Shown: positions 1 to 6,491 of the stretch, piece after piece
Layout: each line of letters begins with the position of its first letter
How positions within the stretch are numbered: position 1 is the first letter of the stretch
Origin: JBDTMT01 sp033764095
GTDB lineage: Bacteria > Desulfobacterota > Binatia > HRBIN30 > CADEER01
Length of the DNA stretch: 12,991 nucleotides
Assembly (NCBI GenBank): GCA_033764095.1
Contig: JANRJF010000210.1
Span: forward strand, 1-12,991
Direction of reading: 5' to 3'
Position numbers and translations under genes: made by a program
Notes under the pieces: generated by a model
Told to the model about the DNA's origin: nothing
Databases searched by the model: none
Seen by the model: the letters and a program-made list of their open reading frames with translations, nothing else

Positions 1-954
1 GCCCCGCGTCCCGCCGCGCCCGCGGCGGGCGACCGGAAGCCGCTCCGGCCCACCGTCGTCGTCCGCGACGACGAGGGCGGCGAGCGCGTGAAGGCGTCGC
101 CGCTCGCCCGGACGATCGCCGGGGAGCGCGGCATCGACCTCGCGACCGTCGTCGGGAGCGGGCCCGGCGGTCGCATCGTCGAGCGCGACCTCGAGGACGC
201 CGCCCCGGCGGCGGCGCCCCGGGCGCGCGAGGCCGCCGCGCCCGCCGCCGCGAAGGCGCCGGCCGAATCGCCCCGCGGGCGCGTCGAGCTGTCGAAGATC
301 CGCCGCACGACGGCCAAGCGGATGGCCGAGGCGAAGCGCGACATCCCGCACTTCTACGTCACCGCCGAGGTCGACATGACCGAGGCGATGCACCTGCGCC
401 AGTCGATCAAGCGGCGCGAGGCGATGCCGGGGCTCACCGTCACGCATCTGCTGGTGCGGGCGTTGGCGGTGGCGCTGGTGCGACACCCCAACGTCAACGG
501 CTCGTGGCGCGACGGCGCCATCGAGCTGCACGACGACGTGAACATCGGCATCGCCGTCGCGGTCGACGAGGGGCTGGTGGTGCCGGTGCTGCATCGCGCC
601 CAGACGCTCAGCCTGAGCGAGATCGCGGCGCGCGCCAGCGAGCTCACCGAGCGGGCCCGCCAGCACCGCTTCAGCGGCGACGATCTGAGCGGCAGCACGT
701 TCAGTATCTCGAACGTCGGCATGCTCGACATCGAGGAGCTCACCGCGGTGATCAACCCGCCCAACGCCGCGATCCTCGCCGTCGGGTCGGTGAAGGAGCG
801 GCCGATCGTGCGTGCCGGCCAGCTGGCGGTGGCGCAGACGATGCGCGCGACGCTGTCGTGCGATCACCGCGTGCTGAACGGCCTGGAGGGCGGCCGCTTT
901 CTGGAGGAGCTCAAGAGCATCCTCGAGAACCCGGTGACGCTGCTGCTCGAATGA
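1..954 (+). CDS. Dihydrolipoamide acyltransferase (E2) of a 2-oxoacid dehydrogenase complex, 5'-truncated by the window edge
   Basis: E2 transfers an acyl group from its own lipoyl arm to CoA in the core of a pyruvate- or branched-chain-type dehydrogenase complex in the cytoplasm. The frame is open from base 1, so the N-terminal lipoyl domain lies outside the window. Visible in order: an Ala/Pro-rich linker, a peripheral subunit-binding domain (about bases 88-220, with ASPLAR, then GSGPGGRIVERDL), a second Ala/Pro linker, and the catalytic CAT-like domain from about base 288 to the end. The GTG at 88 is an internal Val codon of the binding domain and not a start. The catalytic motif normally written HxxxDG reads HRVLNG (bases 865-882): the His is kept but Asp is Asn. 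The stop overlaps the next start as ATGA, so it is translationally coupled to the lipoate genes. Whether it is the pyruvate or branched-chain type cannot be decided from this part. Confidence 0.93.
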   Translation, partial: APRPAAPAAGDRKPLRPTVVVRDDEGGERVKASPLARTIAGERGIDLATVVGSGPGGRIVERDLEDAAPAAAPRAREAAAPAAAKAPAESPRGRVELSKIRRTTAKRMAEAKRDIPHFYVTAEVDMTEAMHLRQSIKRREAMPGLTVTHLLVRALAVALVRHPNVNGSWRDGAIELHDDVNIGIAVAVDEGLVVPVLHRAQTLSLSEIAARASELTERARQHRFSGDDLSGSTFSISNVGMLDIEELTAVINPPNAAILAVGSVKERPIVRAGQLAVAQTMRATLSCDHRVLNGLEGGRFLEELKSILENPVTLLLE

Positions 955-2519
955 CCGCTGCCGCTGTGCAGAGCGCGCCGCCGGCGTTGGTGGTGCGCCG
1001 GCTCGGCCGCCGCCCGTACGACGAGGTGCTGGCCGAGCAGGAAGCGCTGGTGGCGGCCGTCGCCGCCGGCGCCGCGCCCGAGCAGCTCCTGCTGCTGGAG
1101 CATCCGCCGACCTACACCCTCGGCCGCGGCGCCGACGCCGCCGATCTGCGTGACGCGCCGGCGCGGCTCGGCGTGCCGGTACATCGCGTCGGCCGCGGCG
1201 GCGGCGCGACCTTCCACGGCCCTGGCCAGCTGGTCGCGTATCCGATCGTCCGCCTGCGCGCCGGCGGGCGCGACGTGCACGGCTACGTGCGCGGGCTGGA
1301 GCGCGCGCTGATCGCCACCGCCGCCGCCTTCGGGGTGGCGGCGACGACGCGCGACGGCGAGCCCGGCATCTGGGTCGGCGCGCGCAAGCTCGGCTCGATC
1401 GGCATCGGCGTGCGGCGCGGCGTCGCCTACCACGGCATCGCGCTCAACCTGAGCACCGATCTCGCGTACTTCGCCGCGATCGTCATCTGCCGCAGCGATC
1501 GGACGCAGATGGTGAACCTCGCCGAGCTCACCGGCGCGACGCCATCCCTGGCCGAGGTCGGCGACGCCTTCGCGCGCGCGCTCGCCGCCGAGCTCCACCT
1601 GCTTCCCTCCCCGGCGCCAGCGGGGGAGGGCCAGGGAGGGGGCCCCGCGCCAGCGGGGGAGGGGCGGGGAGGGGGCGCGCGCCGCCACCCGGAATGGATC
1701 AAGGTGCGCGCTCCCGGCGGCGAGGGGTACGCCGCCACCAAACGCACGGTCAACGAGCTCGGCCTGCACACCGTGTGCGAGGAGGCGCGCTGCCCGAACG
1801 TCGCCGAGTGCTGGGGGCATCGCACCGCGACGTTCATGCTGCTCGGCGACGTCTGCACGCGCAACTGCGGCTACTGCGCCGTCGCGCACGGCAAGCCGAT
1901 CGCGCTCGACCCGCACGAGCCGGCGAAGGTCGCCGACGGCGTCGCCCGCCTCGGCCTGCGCCACGTCGTCATCACCTCGGTGGATCGCGACGATCTGCCC
2001 GACGGCGGCGCGGCGCACTTCGCCGCCACCGCGCGCGCCATCAAGCAGCGCCTGCCGGACTGCGCGGTCGAGGTGCTGACGCCCGACTTCAAGGGCGATC
2101 TCGATGCCCTGGGGCTGGTGGTCGACGCGCCGATCGACGTGTTCAACCACAACACCGAGACCGTGCCGCGCCTGTACAAGCGCGCCCGTCCCGGCGGCCG
2201 CTACGACCGCTGCCTGGGGCTGCTGGCGGAAGCCAAACGCCGCCGCCCGGCGCTGCGCACCAAGACCGGCCTGATGCTCGGCCTCGGCGAGCAGCGCGAC
2301 GAGGTGGTCGCCGTCATGCGCGACCTCATCGACGTCGGCTGCGACATTCTCACCCTCGGCCAGTATCTGCAGCCGACCCGCAAGCATCTGCCGATCGTCC
2401 GCTACCTGCCGCCGCAGGAGTTCGCCGAGCTACGCGAGATCGGACTGGGCCTCGGCTTCCGCCATGTCGAGTCCGGCCCGCTGGTGCGCAGCTCGTACCA
2501 TGCGTGGGAACACGTCTGA
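951..2519 (+). CDS. lipB-lipA: Fused octanoyltransferase LipB - lipoyl synthase LipA (522 aa)
   Basis: One continuous frame covers both steps of lipoate assembly: transfer of octanoate from ACP to E2/H-protein lysines (LipB), then insertion of two sulfurs by radical SAM chemistry (LipA). Residues 1 to about 217 are LipB: GRGGGATFHGPGQLVAYP, Lys146 in ARKLGSIGIG and Cys180 are the expected catalytic features. Residues about 218-245 are a Gly/Ala/Pro linker made of two 11-residue copies (PAPAGEGQGGG and PAPAGEGRGGG). From His246 (HPEWIKV) LipA begins: auxiliary-cluster cysteines 276, 281 and 287 (CX4CX5C), radical SAM cysteines 302, 306 and 309 (CX3CX2C), and the C-terminal RSSY motif at 513-516, all complete. 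There is no stop, and no in-frame ATG, GTG or TTG, between the end of LipB and HPEWIKV, so LipA cannot easily start alone. The ATG at 951 overlaps the E2 stop. The fusion could be checked for a sequencing error, but both halves are intact and in phase. Confidence 0.93.
   Translation: MTAAAVQSAPPALVVRRLGRRPYDEVLAEQEALVAAVAAGAAPEQLLLLEHPPTYTLGRGADAADLRDAPARLGVPVHRVGRGGGATFHGPGQLVAYPIVRLRAGGRDVHGYVRGLERALIATAAAFGVAATTRDGEPGIWVGARKLGSIGIGVRRGVAYHGIALNLSTDLAYFAAIVICRSDRTQMVNLAELTGATPSLAEVGDAFARALAAELHLLPSPAPAGEGQGGGPAPAGEGRGGGARRHPEWIKVRAPGGEGYAATKRTVNELGLHTVCEEARCPNVAECWGHRTATFMLLGDVCTRNCGYCAVAHGKPIALDPHEPAKVADGVARLGLRHVVITSVDRDDLPDGGAAHFAATARAIKQRLPDCAVEVLTPDFKGDLDALGLVVDAPIDVFNHNTETVPRLYKRARPGGRYDRCLGLLAEAKRRRPALRTKTGLMLGLGEQRDEVVAVMRDLIDVGCDILTLGQYLQPTRKHLPIVRYLPPQEFAELREIGLGLGFRHVESGPLVRSSYHAWEHV
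1605..1676. repeat. GC-rich palindrome and 33-bp-period direct repeat inside lipB-lipA
   Basis: Two near-identical 30-bp copies (1614-1643 and 1647-1676) are spaced by 33 bp, exactly 11 codons. The first copy also closes a hairpin: CCCTCCCC at 1605-1612 pairs perfectly with GGGGAGGG at 1623-1630. The sequence codes for the Gly/Ala/Pro linker between the LipB and LipA halves. It resembles the short GC-rich palindromes often dispersed between genes in environmental bacteria. That it came in as such an element is an inference. Confidence 0.75.
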
Positions 2520-2523
2520 GTAC

Positions 2524-2627
2524 GGCAGCCGTCAGCGGTCAGCCATCAGCTTTCAGCGAGATCTCCGCAAGAGCCGACCGCTGAGGACTGATAGCTGACA
2601 GCTGAAGGCTGACAGCTGACGGCTGCC
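2524..2627. repeat. Imperfect palindrome of TCAGC-type words, copy 1
   Basis: Arms 2524-2556 and 2595-2627 are reverse complements over 33 bp with three mismatches, separated by a 38-nt loop. Each arm is built from repeats of short words such as GTCAGC and CATCAGC. It fills the gap between the convergent ends of lipB-lipA and the methyltransferase gene, so a transcript from either side would end in a long stem. There is no T-run, so it is not a standard intrinsic terminator. The same word family recurs at 8614-8718. Confidence 0.85.
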
Positions 2628-2631
2628 CCTC

Positions 2632-3441
2632 TCACTTCCACCCCAGTACCTCGACGTGCCCGATCGAGAAGAATGCGGCTGGGTTGCGGCACCACTCGCG
2701 GTAACCAGTCGCGACCGCCTCCAGCTCGTCGGCTGAGGCGATGCCGTACTCGACCGCCTTGCTTGCGAGGTTCGAGCGCGTCGTGCGCTCGGCCCAGGAG
2801 AGCGCCCAGGTCTCGACCGCGTCGTAGCCCGGATAGGTCCAGGTGGTGCCGCTGACGCGCAGGTCGCGGAAGCCGGCCTCGCGCACCCAGCCGTACAGGT
2901 AGCGGCCGGCGTCGGCCTCGGCGCCGTTGCGCGTCGCCACCGCGTGGTAGATCTCCAGCCAGCGCGCCAGCCGAGCGTCGGGCGGGCTCCAGGTGCAGGT
3001 GCCGTAGTCGCTGTCGCGCACCGCGACGATTCCGCCGGGCTTGAGCAGGCGGTGCATGGCGCGCAGCGCCTCGACCGGACGTGACACGTGTTGCAGGACC
3101 TGGTGCGCGTAGACGACGTCGAAGCCGTCGTCGGCCGCCAGGGCGAGGACGTCGCCCTGCTCGAAGCGCACGTTGGACTGCCCCTGCTCGGTGGCGAGCT
3201 GGCGGCCGCTGTTCAGCACGTTCTCGTCGGCGAGATCGATGCCGAGCACGTCGCCGGGAGCCACCGCCGCGGCCAGACCGACGGTGATCGAACCCGGCCC
3301 GCAGCCGACGTCGAGCACCCGCATGCCGCGCCGCAGGTGCGGCAGCAGGAAGCGCCCCGCTTCGCCCGCGGTGCGTTTGCGATGTTGCGCCACCACCGAC
3401 TCGTGATGGCCGTGCGTGTAGGTCGCCAGCGTCTCGCTCAT
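2632..3441 (-). CDS. Class I SAM-dependent methyltransferase (methyltransferase type 11/25-like), 269 aa
   Basis: A cytoplasmic methyltransferase of unknown substrate. The Rossmann SAM-binding core is clear: motif I VLDVGCGPG at residues 42-50, the acidic residue ending strand 2 at Asp69 in GIDLAD, GDV around residue 97 for the adenine pocket, FDVVYAHQVLQHV at about 107-119 and LLKPGGIVAVRDSDYG at about 132-147. The C-terminal 120 residues (about 150-269) are Trp- and Tyr-rich and probably form the substrate cap. The family is common as a stand-alone small-molecule methyltransferase (UbiE/menaquinone-like fold), but nothing here specifies quinone, sterol or antibiotic. It is the downstream gene of a same-strand pair with the PhoX-like gene, separated by 166 bp that contain a palindromic repeat, so co-transcription is uncertain. 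Its 3' end faces the end of lipB-lipA. Confidence 0.9.
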   Translation of the reverse strand: MSETLATYTHGHHESVVAQHRKRTAGEAGRFLLPHLRRGMRVLDVGCGPGSITVGLAAAVAPGDVLGIDLADENVLNSGRQLATEQGQSNVRFEQGDVLALAADDGFDVVYAHQVLQHVSRPVEALRAMHRLLKPGGIVAVRDSDYGTCTWSPPDARLARWLEIYHAVATRNGAEADAGRYLYGWVREAGFRDLRVSGTTWTYPGYDAVETWALSWAERTTRSNLASKAVEYGIASADELEAVATGYREWCRNPAAFFSIGHVEVLGWK

Positions 3442-3505
3442 GGTGTGAGCCCTTCCACGTTACCGCGTCGCGGTCGAGGGGACTCCACACTCGTCGCGCA
3501 CAGCC

Positions 3506-3603
3506 TTCAACGCAGAGACGCGGGGACGCAGAGAGCGCAGAGCAGAAATGGAAAATTGGGAGTGTTCTCTGTGCCCTCTGCGCCTCCGCGTCTCTGCGTT
3601 GAA
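3506..3603. repeat. Palindrome of GCAGAGACGCAGAG-type words
   Basis: A left arm from 3506 (TTCAACGCAGAGACGCGG) is mirrored by a right arm ending at 3603 (CCGCGTCTCTGCGTTGAA). The outer 17-18 bp pair perfectly, and pairing continues imperfectly inward through further GCAGAG/CTCTGC words. The centre (about 3543-3565) is AT-richer than the neighbourhood. It sits four bases beyond the stop of the PhoX-like gene and upstream of the methyltransferase start, so it may end or attenuate the transcript between the two. Confidence 0.88.
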
Positions 3604-3607
3604 ATTC

Positions 3608-4768
3608 TTAGTCGTCCGCGCGACGCCGGAACGGCCCCGTCACTTCGTACGTGATGCCGGTGGTGTTGCCGCGCTGCGAGCTGAAGTAGAGGCGGCGGCC
3701 GGATGGGTCGAAAGCCGGTCCGGCGAGCTCGGTGCCGCTCTGGCCGGTGACGCGGAGCAGCGGCGAGACCACACCGCCGGGCGTGATCAGGACCAGCTCC
3801 AGGTTGCCGGGGTCCTCGGCGACGACGATGTCGCGCGAGCGGCTGGCGGCGACGTTGTCGACGCCGGACAGCGTCGCGCCCGGATCGAGCACCGTCTGGT
3901 AGGCGACGGCGATGCGTTGGGCGGTCACGTCGTAGTCCCAGACGCGGTTGTCGCCCTTGGTCGCGAAGAAGATGTGCCGGTGGTTGTAGACGATGCCCTC
4001 GCCGCCGTTGAACGCGGTGGCGCCGGGCACCTGCAGTCGCGTCGGCGTGTCGCCGGGCAGTACCGGGTTGGGATTGGGCACCGGCAGCCAGGTGACGGCG
4101 CCGTCCATTGCCACCGACGCGACCTCCAGCACGCCGGCGTCGAGATGGCGCCAGCGGGTCGGGGTGAAGCGGTAGAGACAGCCGTTCGATTCGTCCTCGG
4201 TGAGATAGAGCTGCCGGCGGCGCGGATCGGCGGCGACCGCCTCGTGCTTGAAGGTGCCGAGCGCCGGGCGCTGTACCGCCGCCTGCACGCCGAGCGGATC
4301 GCATTCCCAGACCGTCCCCGAGGCGTGCTCCTCGCAGGTGAGCCAGGTGCGCCACGGGGTCGCGCCGCCGGCGCAGTTGAGCGCCGTGCCGCTGCAGATC
4401 GGGTAGGCGTCGACGATGTTGCCGGCGCTGTCGAAGCGCAGCGCACCGACCCCGCCGCCGCTCGGCGGCAGCCACTCGCTGTTCGAGACGTACACCCAGC
4501 CGCGCGAGACGCGGAAGGTCGCGCCGCCGTCCGGGAACACGTGCCAGGTGTAGCCGTTGCTGCCAACCACCTGCCCGGCGCGCGCCACCTCGCGGCTGGT
4601 GAAGCCCGCCGGCAGCATGATCCCGTTCGCGTCGGCCGCCTGCAGCGGCCCGTAGGGCCCCGGCCCGGTCTGCGCCGGGTAGGCGGCAAACGCCTTGGTC
4701 CAGAACGTCGAGCCGACCGCGGCGCCGGCGAAGGCGAGCGAGTAGCGGAGGAAATCGCGTCGATACAT
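3608..4768 (-). CDS. Tat-exported PhoX-like / DUF839 protein, 386 aa
   Basis: Probably a secreted beta-propeller protein of the PhoX (DUF839) family, whose studied members are Ca/Fe-dependent alkaline phosphatases. The N-terminus is a twin-arginine signal: RRDFLRYS at residues 3-10, then a hydrophobic stretch to about residue 22 and an AFA cleavage region at about 26-28. Family motifs are VYVSNSE (92-98), TWLTCEE (141-147, the conserved Cys-Glu-Glu), FKHEAVAADP (173-182), LYLTED (187-192) and GGEGIVYN (255-262) followed by ATKGDNRVWDYD. It is much shorter than classical PhoX (about 650 aa), so phosphatase activity should not be assumed. The start at 4768 was chosen because the Tat signal begins there; a longer frame to 4978 would add 70 residues with no recognisable content that run into the tandem array. 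No strong ribosome-binding site is visible. The upstream neighbour is the 770-bp gene-free region. Confidence 0.88.
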   Translation of the reverse strand: MYRRDFLRYSLAFAGAAVGSTFWTKAFAAYPAQTGPGPYGPLQAADANGIMLPAGFTSREVARAGQVVGSNGYTWHVFPDGGATFRVSRGWVYVSNSEWLPPSGGGVGALRFDSAGNIVDAYPICSGTALNCAGGATPWRTWLTCEEHASGTVWECDPLGVQAAVQRPALGTFKHEAVAADPRRRQLYLTEDESNGCLYRFTPTRWRHLDAGVLEVASVAMDGAVTWLPVPNPNPVLPGDTPTRLQVPGATAFNGGEGIVYNHRHIFFATKGDNRVWDYDVTAQRIAVAYQTVLDPGATLSGVDNVAASRSRDIVVAEDPGNLELVLITPGGVVSPLLRVTGQSGTELAGPAFDPSGRRLYFSSQRGNTTGITYEVTGPFRRRADD

Positions 4769-5538
4769 GCCGGGCTTATGCCCCGAACAATGTCCCGCGG
4801 TCGAGGCCGCAGGGCTCGGTCGGTCCGCACCCGCCGAGCGCGTCGGCGCGTCTGCATAGCCGACCCTCAGTCCGGCCAACTCGCCATGCGCATGCGACAG
4901 CAGTTCTGCTCGCCCTCTTGGACATGGGCATGCTGCTCTGCCGATTTTGCACAGGCGGGGCTGCACGGGTCCCGCCATGACACGCCAATCCGTGCCCGCG
5001 GGTCGCGCAGGGGGCGAATCGGACTGTCAACGGACGGCCGCAGGTTCCGTGGAAACGAATCGGCAGGCAAATGTGTCGCTGCAGGTCGTGCGCGGGTCCG
5101 ATCGACACGCAAACGTGTCGTCGCGGGTCCCGCGTGGGCCCGTGGACACGCGAACGTGTCGTCGCAGGTCCTGCGCAGGCCCCTGGACATGCAAATGAGG
5201 CGTCGCAGGTCGTGCGCGGACCTGAGCACACGCGAACACCTCGTCGCAGGTCGTGCGCCGGCCAAATGGACATGCAGATGTCGTCCGGAGACGAGCGCAC
5301 GCTGTTCAGGGACGGTCAATCCGCGCATGCCGGTGGGGCGGAGCGGAGGCGAACCATGTCCTGATGTTCCGAGTCCGGTGCGCCAGCCCGCGTGGCTTCG
5401 CAAACCGACGAATCTCGCTCCGCGACACGAAAAACTGCCGCGCTAGCAAGTCTTTTGCCCGGAAGTTGGTTTACACTGCGGCCGGTTTTTGCGAAGGTGG
5501 CGCGTTACAACATCCGGTAAGACCATGGGAGGCGGTGC
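4769..5538. other. Gene-free region between divergent genes
   Basis: This 770-bp interval separates the PhoX-like gene (minus) from the GST-like gene (plus). Bases 4769-4947 show nothing I can name. Bases 4948-5280 hold the degenerate tandem array described separately, and 5281-5320 look like one more decayed unit. Bases 5321-5538 form the leader of the GST-like gene, with an AT-richer patch at about 5428-5490 that could hold a promoter, although I found no well-spaced -35/-10 pair. Long open frames here have no family features. Confidence 0.7.
4948..5280. repeat. Degenerate tandem array, 41-43 bp period, about eight units, with boundary hairpins
   Basis: Units can be cut at 4948-4990, 4991-5032, 5033-5073, 5074-5115, 5116-5156, 5157-5197, 5198-5238 and 5239-5280. 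Each has a core like GTCGCAGGTCGTGCGCGGG and most end in a form of GACACGCAAACG. At the boundary of units 4 and 5, CGACACG (5103-5109) pairs with CGTGTCG (5114-5120). At the next boundary GACACG (5145-5150) pairs with CGTGTC (5155-5160). At the last, GACAT (5269-5273) pairs with ATGTC (5278-5282), where a C-G pair has become T-A. The unit length is mostly 41 or 42 and varies, so a fixed protein repeat is unlikely. Function unknown: protein-binding sites, structured RNA or a decayed minisatellite are all possible. Confidence 0.8.
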
Positions 5539-6147
5539 ATGATGAAGCTGTACGACTACCCCGATTGTCCGTTCGCGCAGAAGGTGCGGGTAGTGCTGGC
5601 GGAAAAGGAACTGGAGTACGAAACCGTCTTCGTCGATCTGCGCACCGGCGAGCATCGTCAGAACGCCGAGTTCCTGAAGCTCAACCCCTACGGCAAGGTT
5701 CCGGTGCTGGTCGATGACGACGTGGTGGTCTACGACTCAACCCTGATCAACGAGTACCTGGAAGACGAGTATCCGCATCCGGCCCTCATGCCGGCCGATT
5801 CCGGCGGCCGGGCGCGTGTCCGAACCCTTGAAGATTACTGCGATAATTCGTTCCTCCCCTCGGCCGGCTTCGTCCAGGCCGAGCTCAGCAAGCCGCCCGC
5901 CGAGCAGGACCAGGAGCGCCTGCAGCGCTACCGCAACGAGTTGGTGCGCGGCCTGAAGCGCCTCGAGGGCTTCGTCTCCGGCAAGGAATTCCTGGTCGGC
6001 GACTTCTCCCTGGCCGACGTCGCCTTCGTCCCGGCGCTGCTCATCCTGCCGCGCCTCGGGGTCGAGGTGGACCCGGCGCTGCGCGGCGTCACCGCCTGGA
6101 TCAACCGGCTGAAGCAGCGGCCGAGCATCAAGGCGCTGGAGCTCTGA
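5539..6147 (+). CDS. Glutathione S-transferase-like protein (SspA/GST fold), 202 aa
   Basis: A cytosolic protein with a thioredoxin-like N-domain and an all-helical C-domain. Visible features: CPFAQKVR at residues 10-17 (Cys10 at the GST/SspA active-site position), LNPYGKVPVL at about 48-57 with the cis-proline Pro55, DS at 66-67 for gamma-glutamyl binding, and in the C-domain FLVGDFSLADVAF (151-163), the N-capping box with Asp160. Length is typical. Bacterial relatives include detoxifying GSTs and the RNA-polymerase-bound stringent starvation protein A; the sequence does not separate these. The ATG at 5539 is followed by a second ATG at 5542, and GGGAGG at about 5527-5532 is a good ribosome-binding site for either. 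The BFD-like gene follows after 27 bp and is probably co-transcribed. Confidence 0.9.
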   Translation: MMKLYDYPDCPFAQKVRVVLAEKELEYETVFVDLRTGEHRQNAEFLKLNPYGKVPVLVDDDVVVYDSTLINEYLEDEYPHPALMPADSGGRARVRTLEDYCDNSFLPSAGFVQAELSKPPAEQDQERLQRYRNELVRGLKRLEGFVSGKEFLVGDFSLADVAFVPALLILPRLGVEVDPALRGVTAWINRLKQRPSIKALEL

Positions 6148-6174
6148 GCAGGGAGGAACGGTCAGGGAGCCGCG

Positions 6175-6414
6175 GTGAGCGAAGAAGAAGACGCCCGCAC
6201 CCGAGCCATCCTCGATTCGTACAAGATCGTCTGCATCTGCAACAAGATCCGCAAAGGCGTCATCGAGAAGGCGATTCGCGGCGGTGCGCGCAGCCTGGAG
6301 GACATCCGGCGGCGCACCCGCGCGTGTACCGGGCCGTGCTCGCCGAACCGCTGCGGCCCGGTGATCCGGGAGATGTTGGCGAAGGCCGCGCAGGGTGGCT
6401 CGGGCGGCGGTTGA
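6175..6414 (+). CDS. Small BFD-like [2Fe-2S] protein, 79 aa
   Basis: A small soluble electron-transfer or cluster protein of the Bfd-type [2Fe-2S] fold. Cys20 and Cys22 (VCICNKI) form the first CxC pair. The helical middle (VIEKAIRGGARSLEDIRRRT) fits the family, and the second pair is Cys55 and Cys60 in GPCSPNRCGPVI. That CX4C spacing matches the subtype found in opine-oxidase and HcnB-like BFD domains, not the CX2C of bacterioferritin-associated ferredoxin itself. Cys51 is an additional cysteine where relatives usually have Gly. The start is GTG at 6175, preceded by AGGGAG at 6164-6169. It lies 27 bp after the GST-like gene and 77 bp before rubrerythrin, and the rubrerythrin promoter begins inside its stop codon region. 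An electron-donor role for the rubrerythrin is only a guess from proximity. Confidence 0.82.
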   Translation: MSEEEDARTRAILDSYKIVCICNKIRKGVIEKAIRGGARSLEDIRRRTRACTGPCSPNRCGPVIREMLAKAAQGGSGGG

Positions 6415-6439
6415 CAGGTTCGGCCAGCCCGACTAGGTC
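6411..6439 (+). promoter_or_regulatory. Candidate sigma70-type promoter of the rubrerythrin operon
   Basis: TTGACA at 6411-6416 is a perfect -35 box and TAGGTC at 6434-6439 is a partial -10 box, separated by 17 bp. It overlaps the stop of the BFD-like gene. Transcription would start near 6446, just before the palindrome at 6451-6465. Confidence 0.6.
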
Positions 6440-6450
6440 TGCGACGTTAT

Positions 6451-6465
6451 TAGGAATCGTTCCTA
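6451..6465. promoter_or_regulatory. Palindromic operator candidate (TAGGAA-TCG-TTCCTA) for the PerR-type regulator
   Basis: A perfect 6-3-6 inverted repeat lies just downstream of the predicted transcription start and 26 bp before the rubrerythrin ATG. The layout is like PerR/Irr operators of the Fur superfamily, which are AT-rich 15-bp palindromes. A PerR-type gene lies in the same operon, and rubrerythrin is a classical PerR target. The binding itself is inferred. Confidence 0.6.
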
Positions 6466-6491
6466 GTACCTGATCCCGAGGAGGACGTGAC

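Noticed and set aside
864..2387. A 507-codon open frame on the minus strand opposite E2 and lipB-lipA
   Set aside because: It is a shadow produced by high GC: no family features, a low-complexity Ala/Arg/Gly composition, and it lies opposite certain genes.
1694..2584. An alternative start for a separate LipA at the ATG at 1694
   Set aside because: That ATG is in another frame. The LipA frame has no conventional start before the conserved HPEWIKV block, and the GTG at 1704 would cut into it.
4948..5280. CRISPR array
   Set aside because: The whole unit is conserved to a similar degree, with no identical repeats separated by unique spacers, and no cas genes are nearby.
4776..5403. Overlapping minus-strand frames of 174 and 178 codons through the tandem array, which look like repeat proteins
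   Set aside because: The repeat period is mostly 41 or 42 and varies, so the frame shifts between units; the Arg/Thr/Pro/Cys composition has no family features and no ribosome-binding site is evident.
5449..5490. Promoter before the GST-like gene (TTGCCC, TACACT; also a sigma54-like GG...GC)
   Set aside because: The TTGCCC-TACACT spacing is 11 bp and the GG-GC spacing is 8 bp instead of 10, so neither fits a known promoter class.
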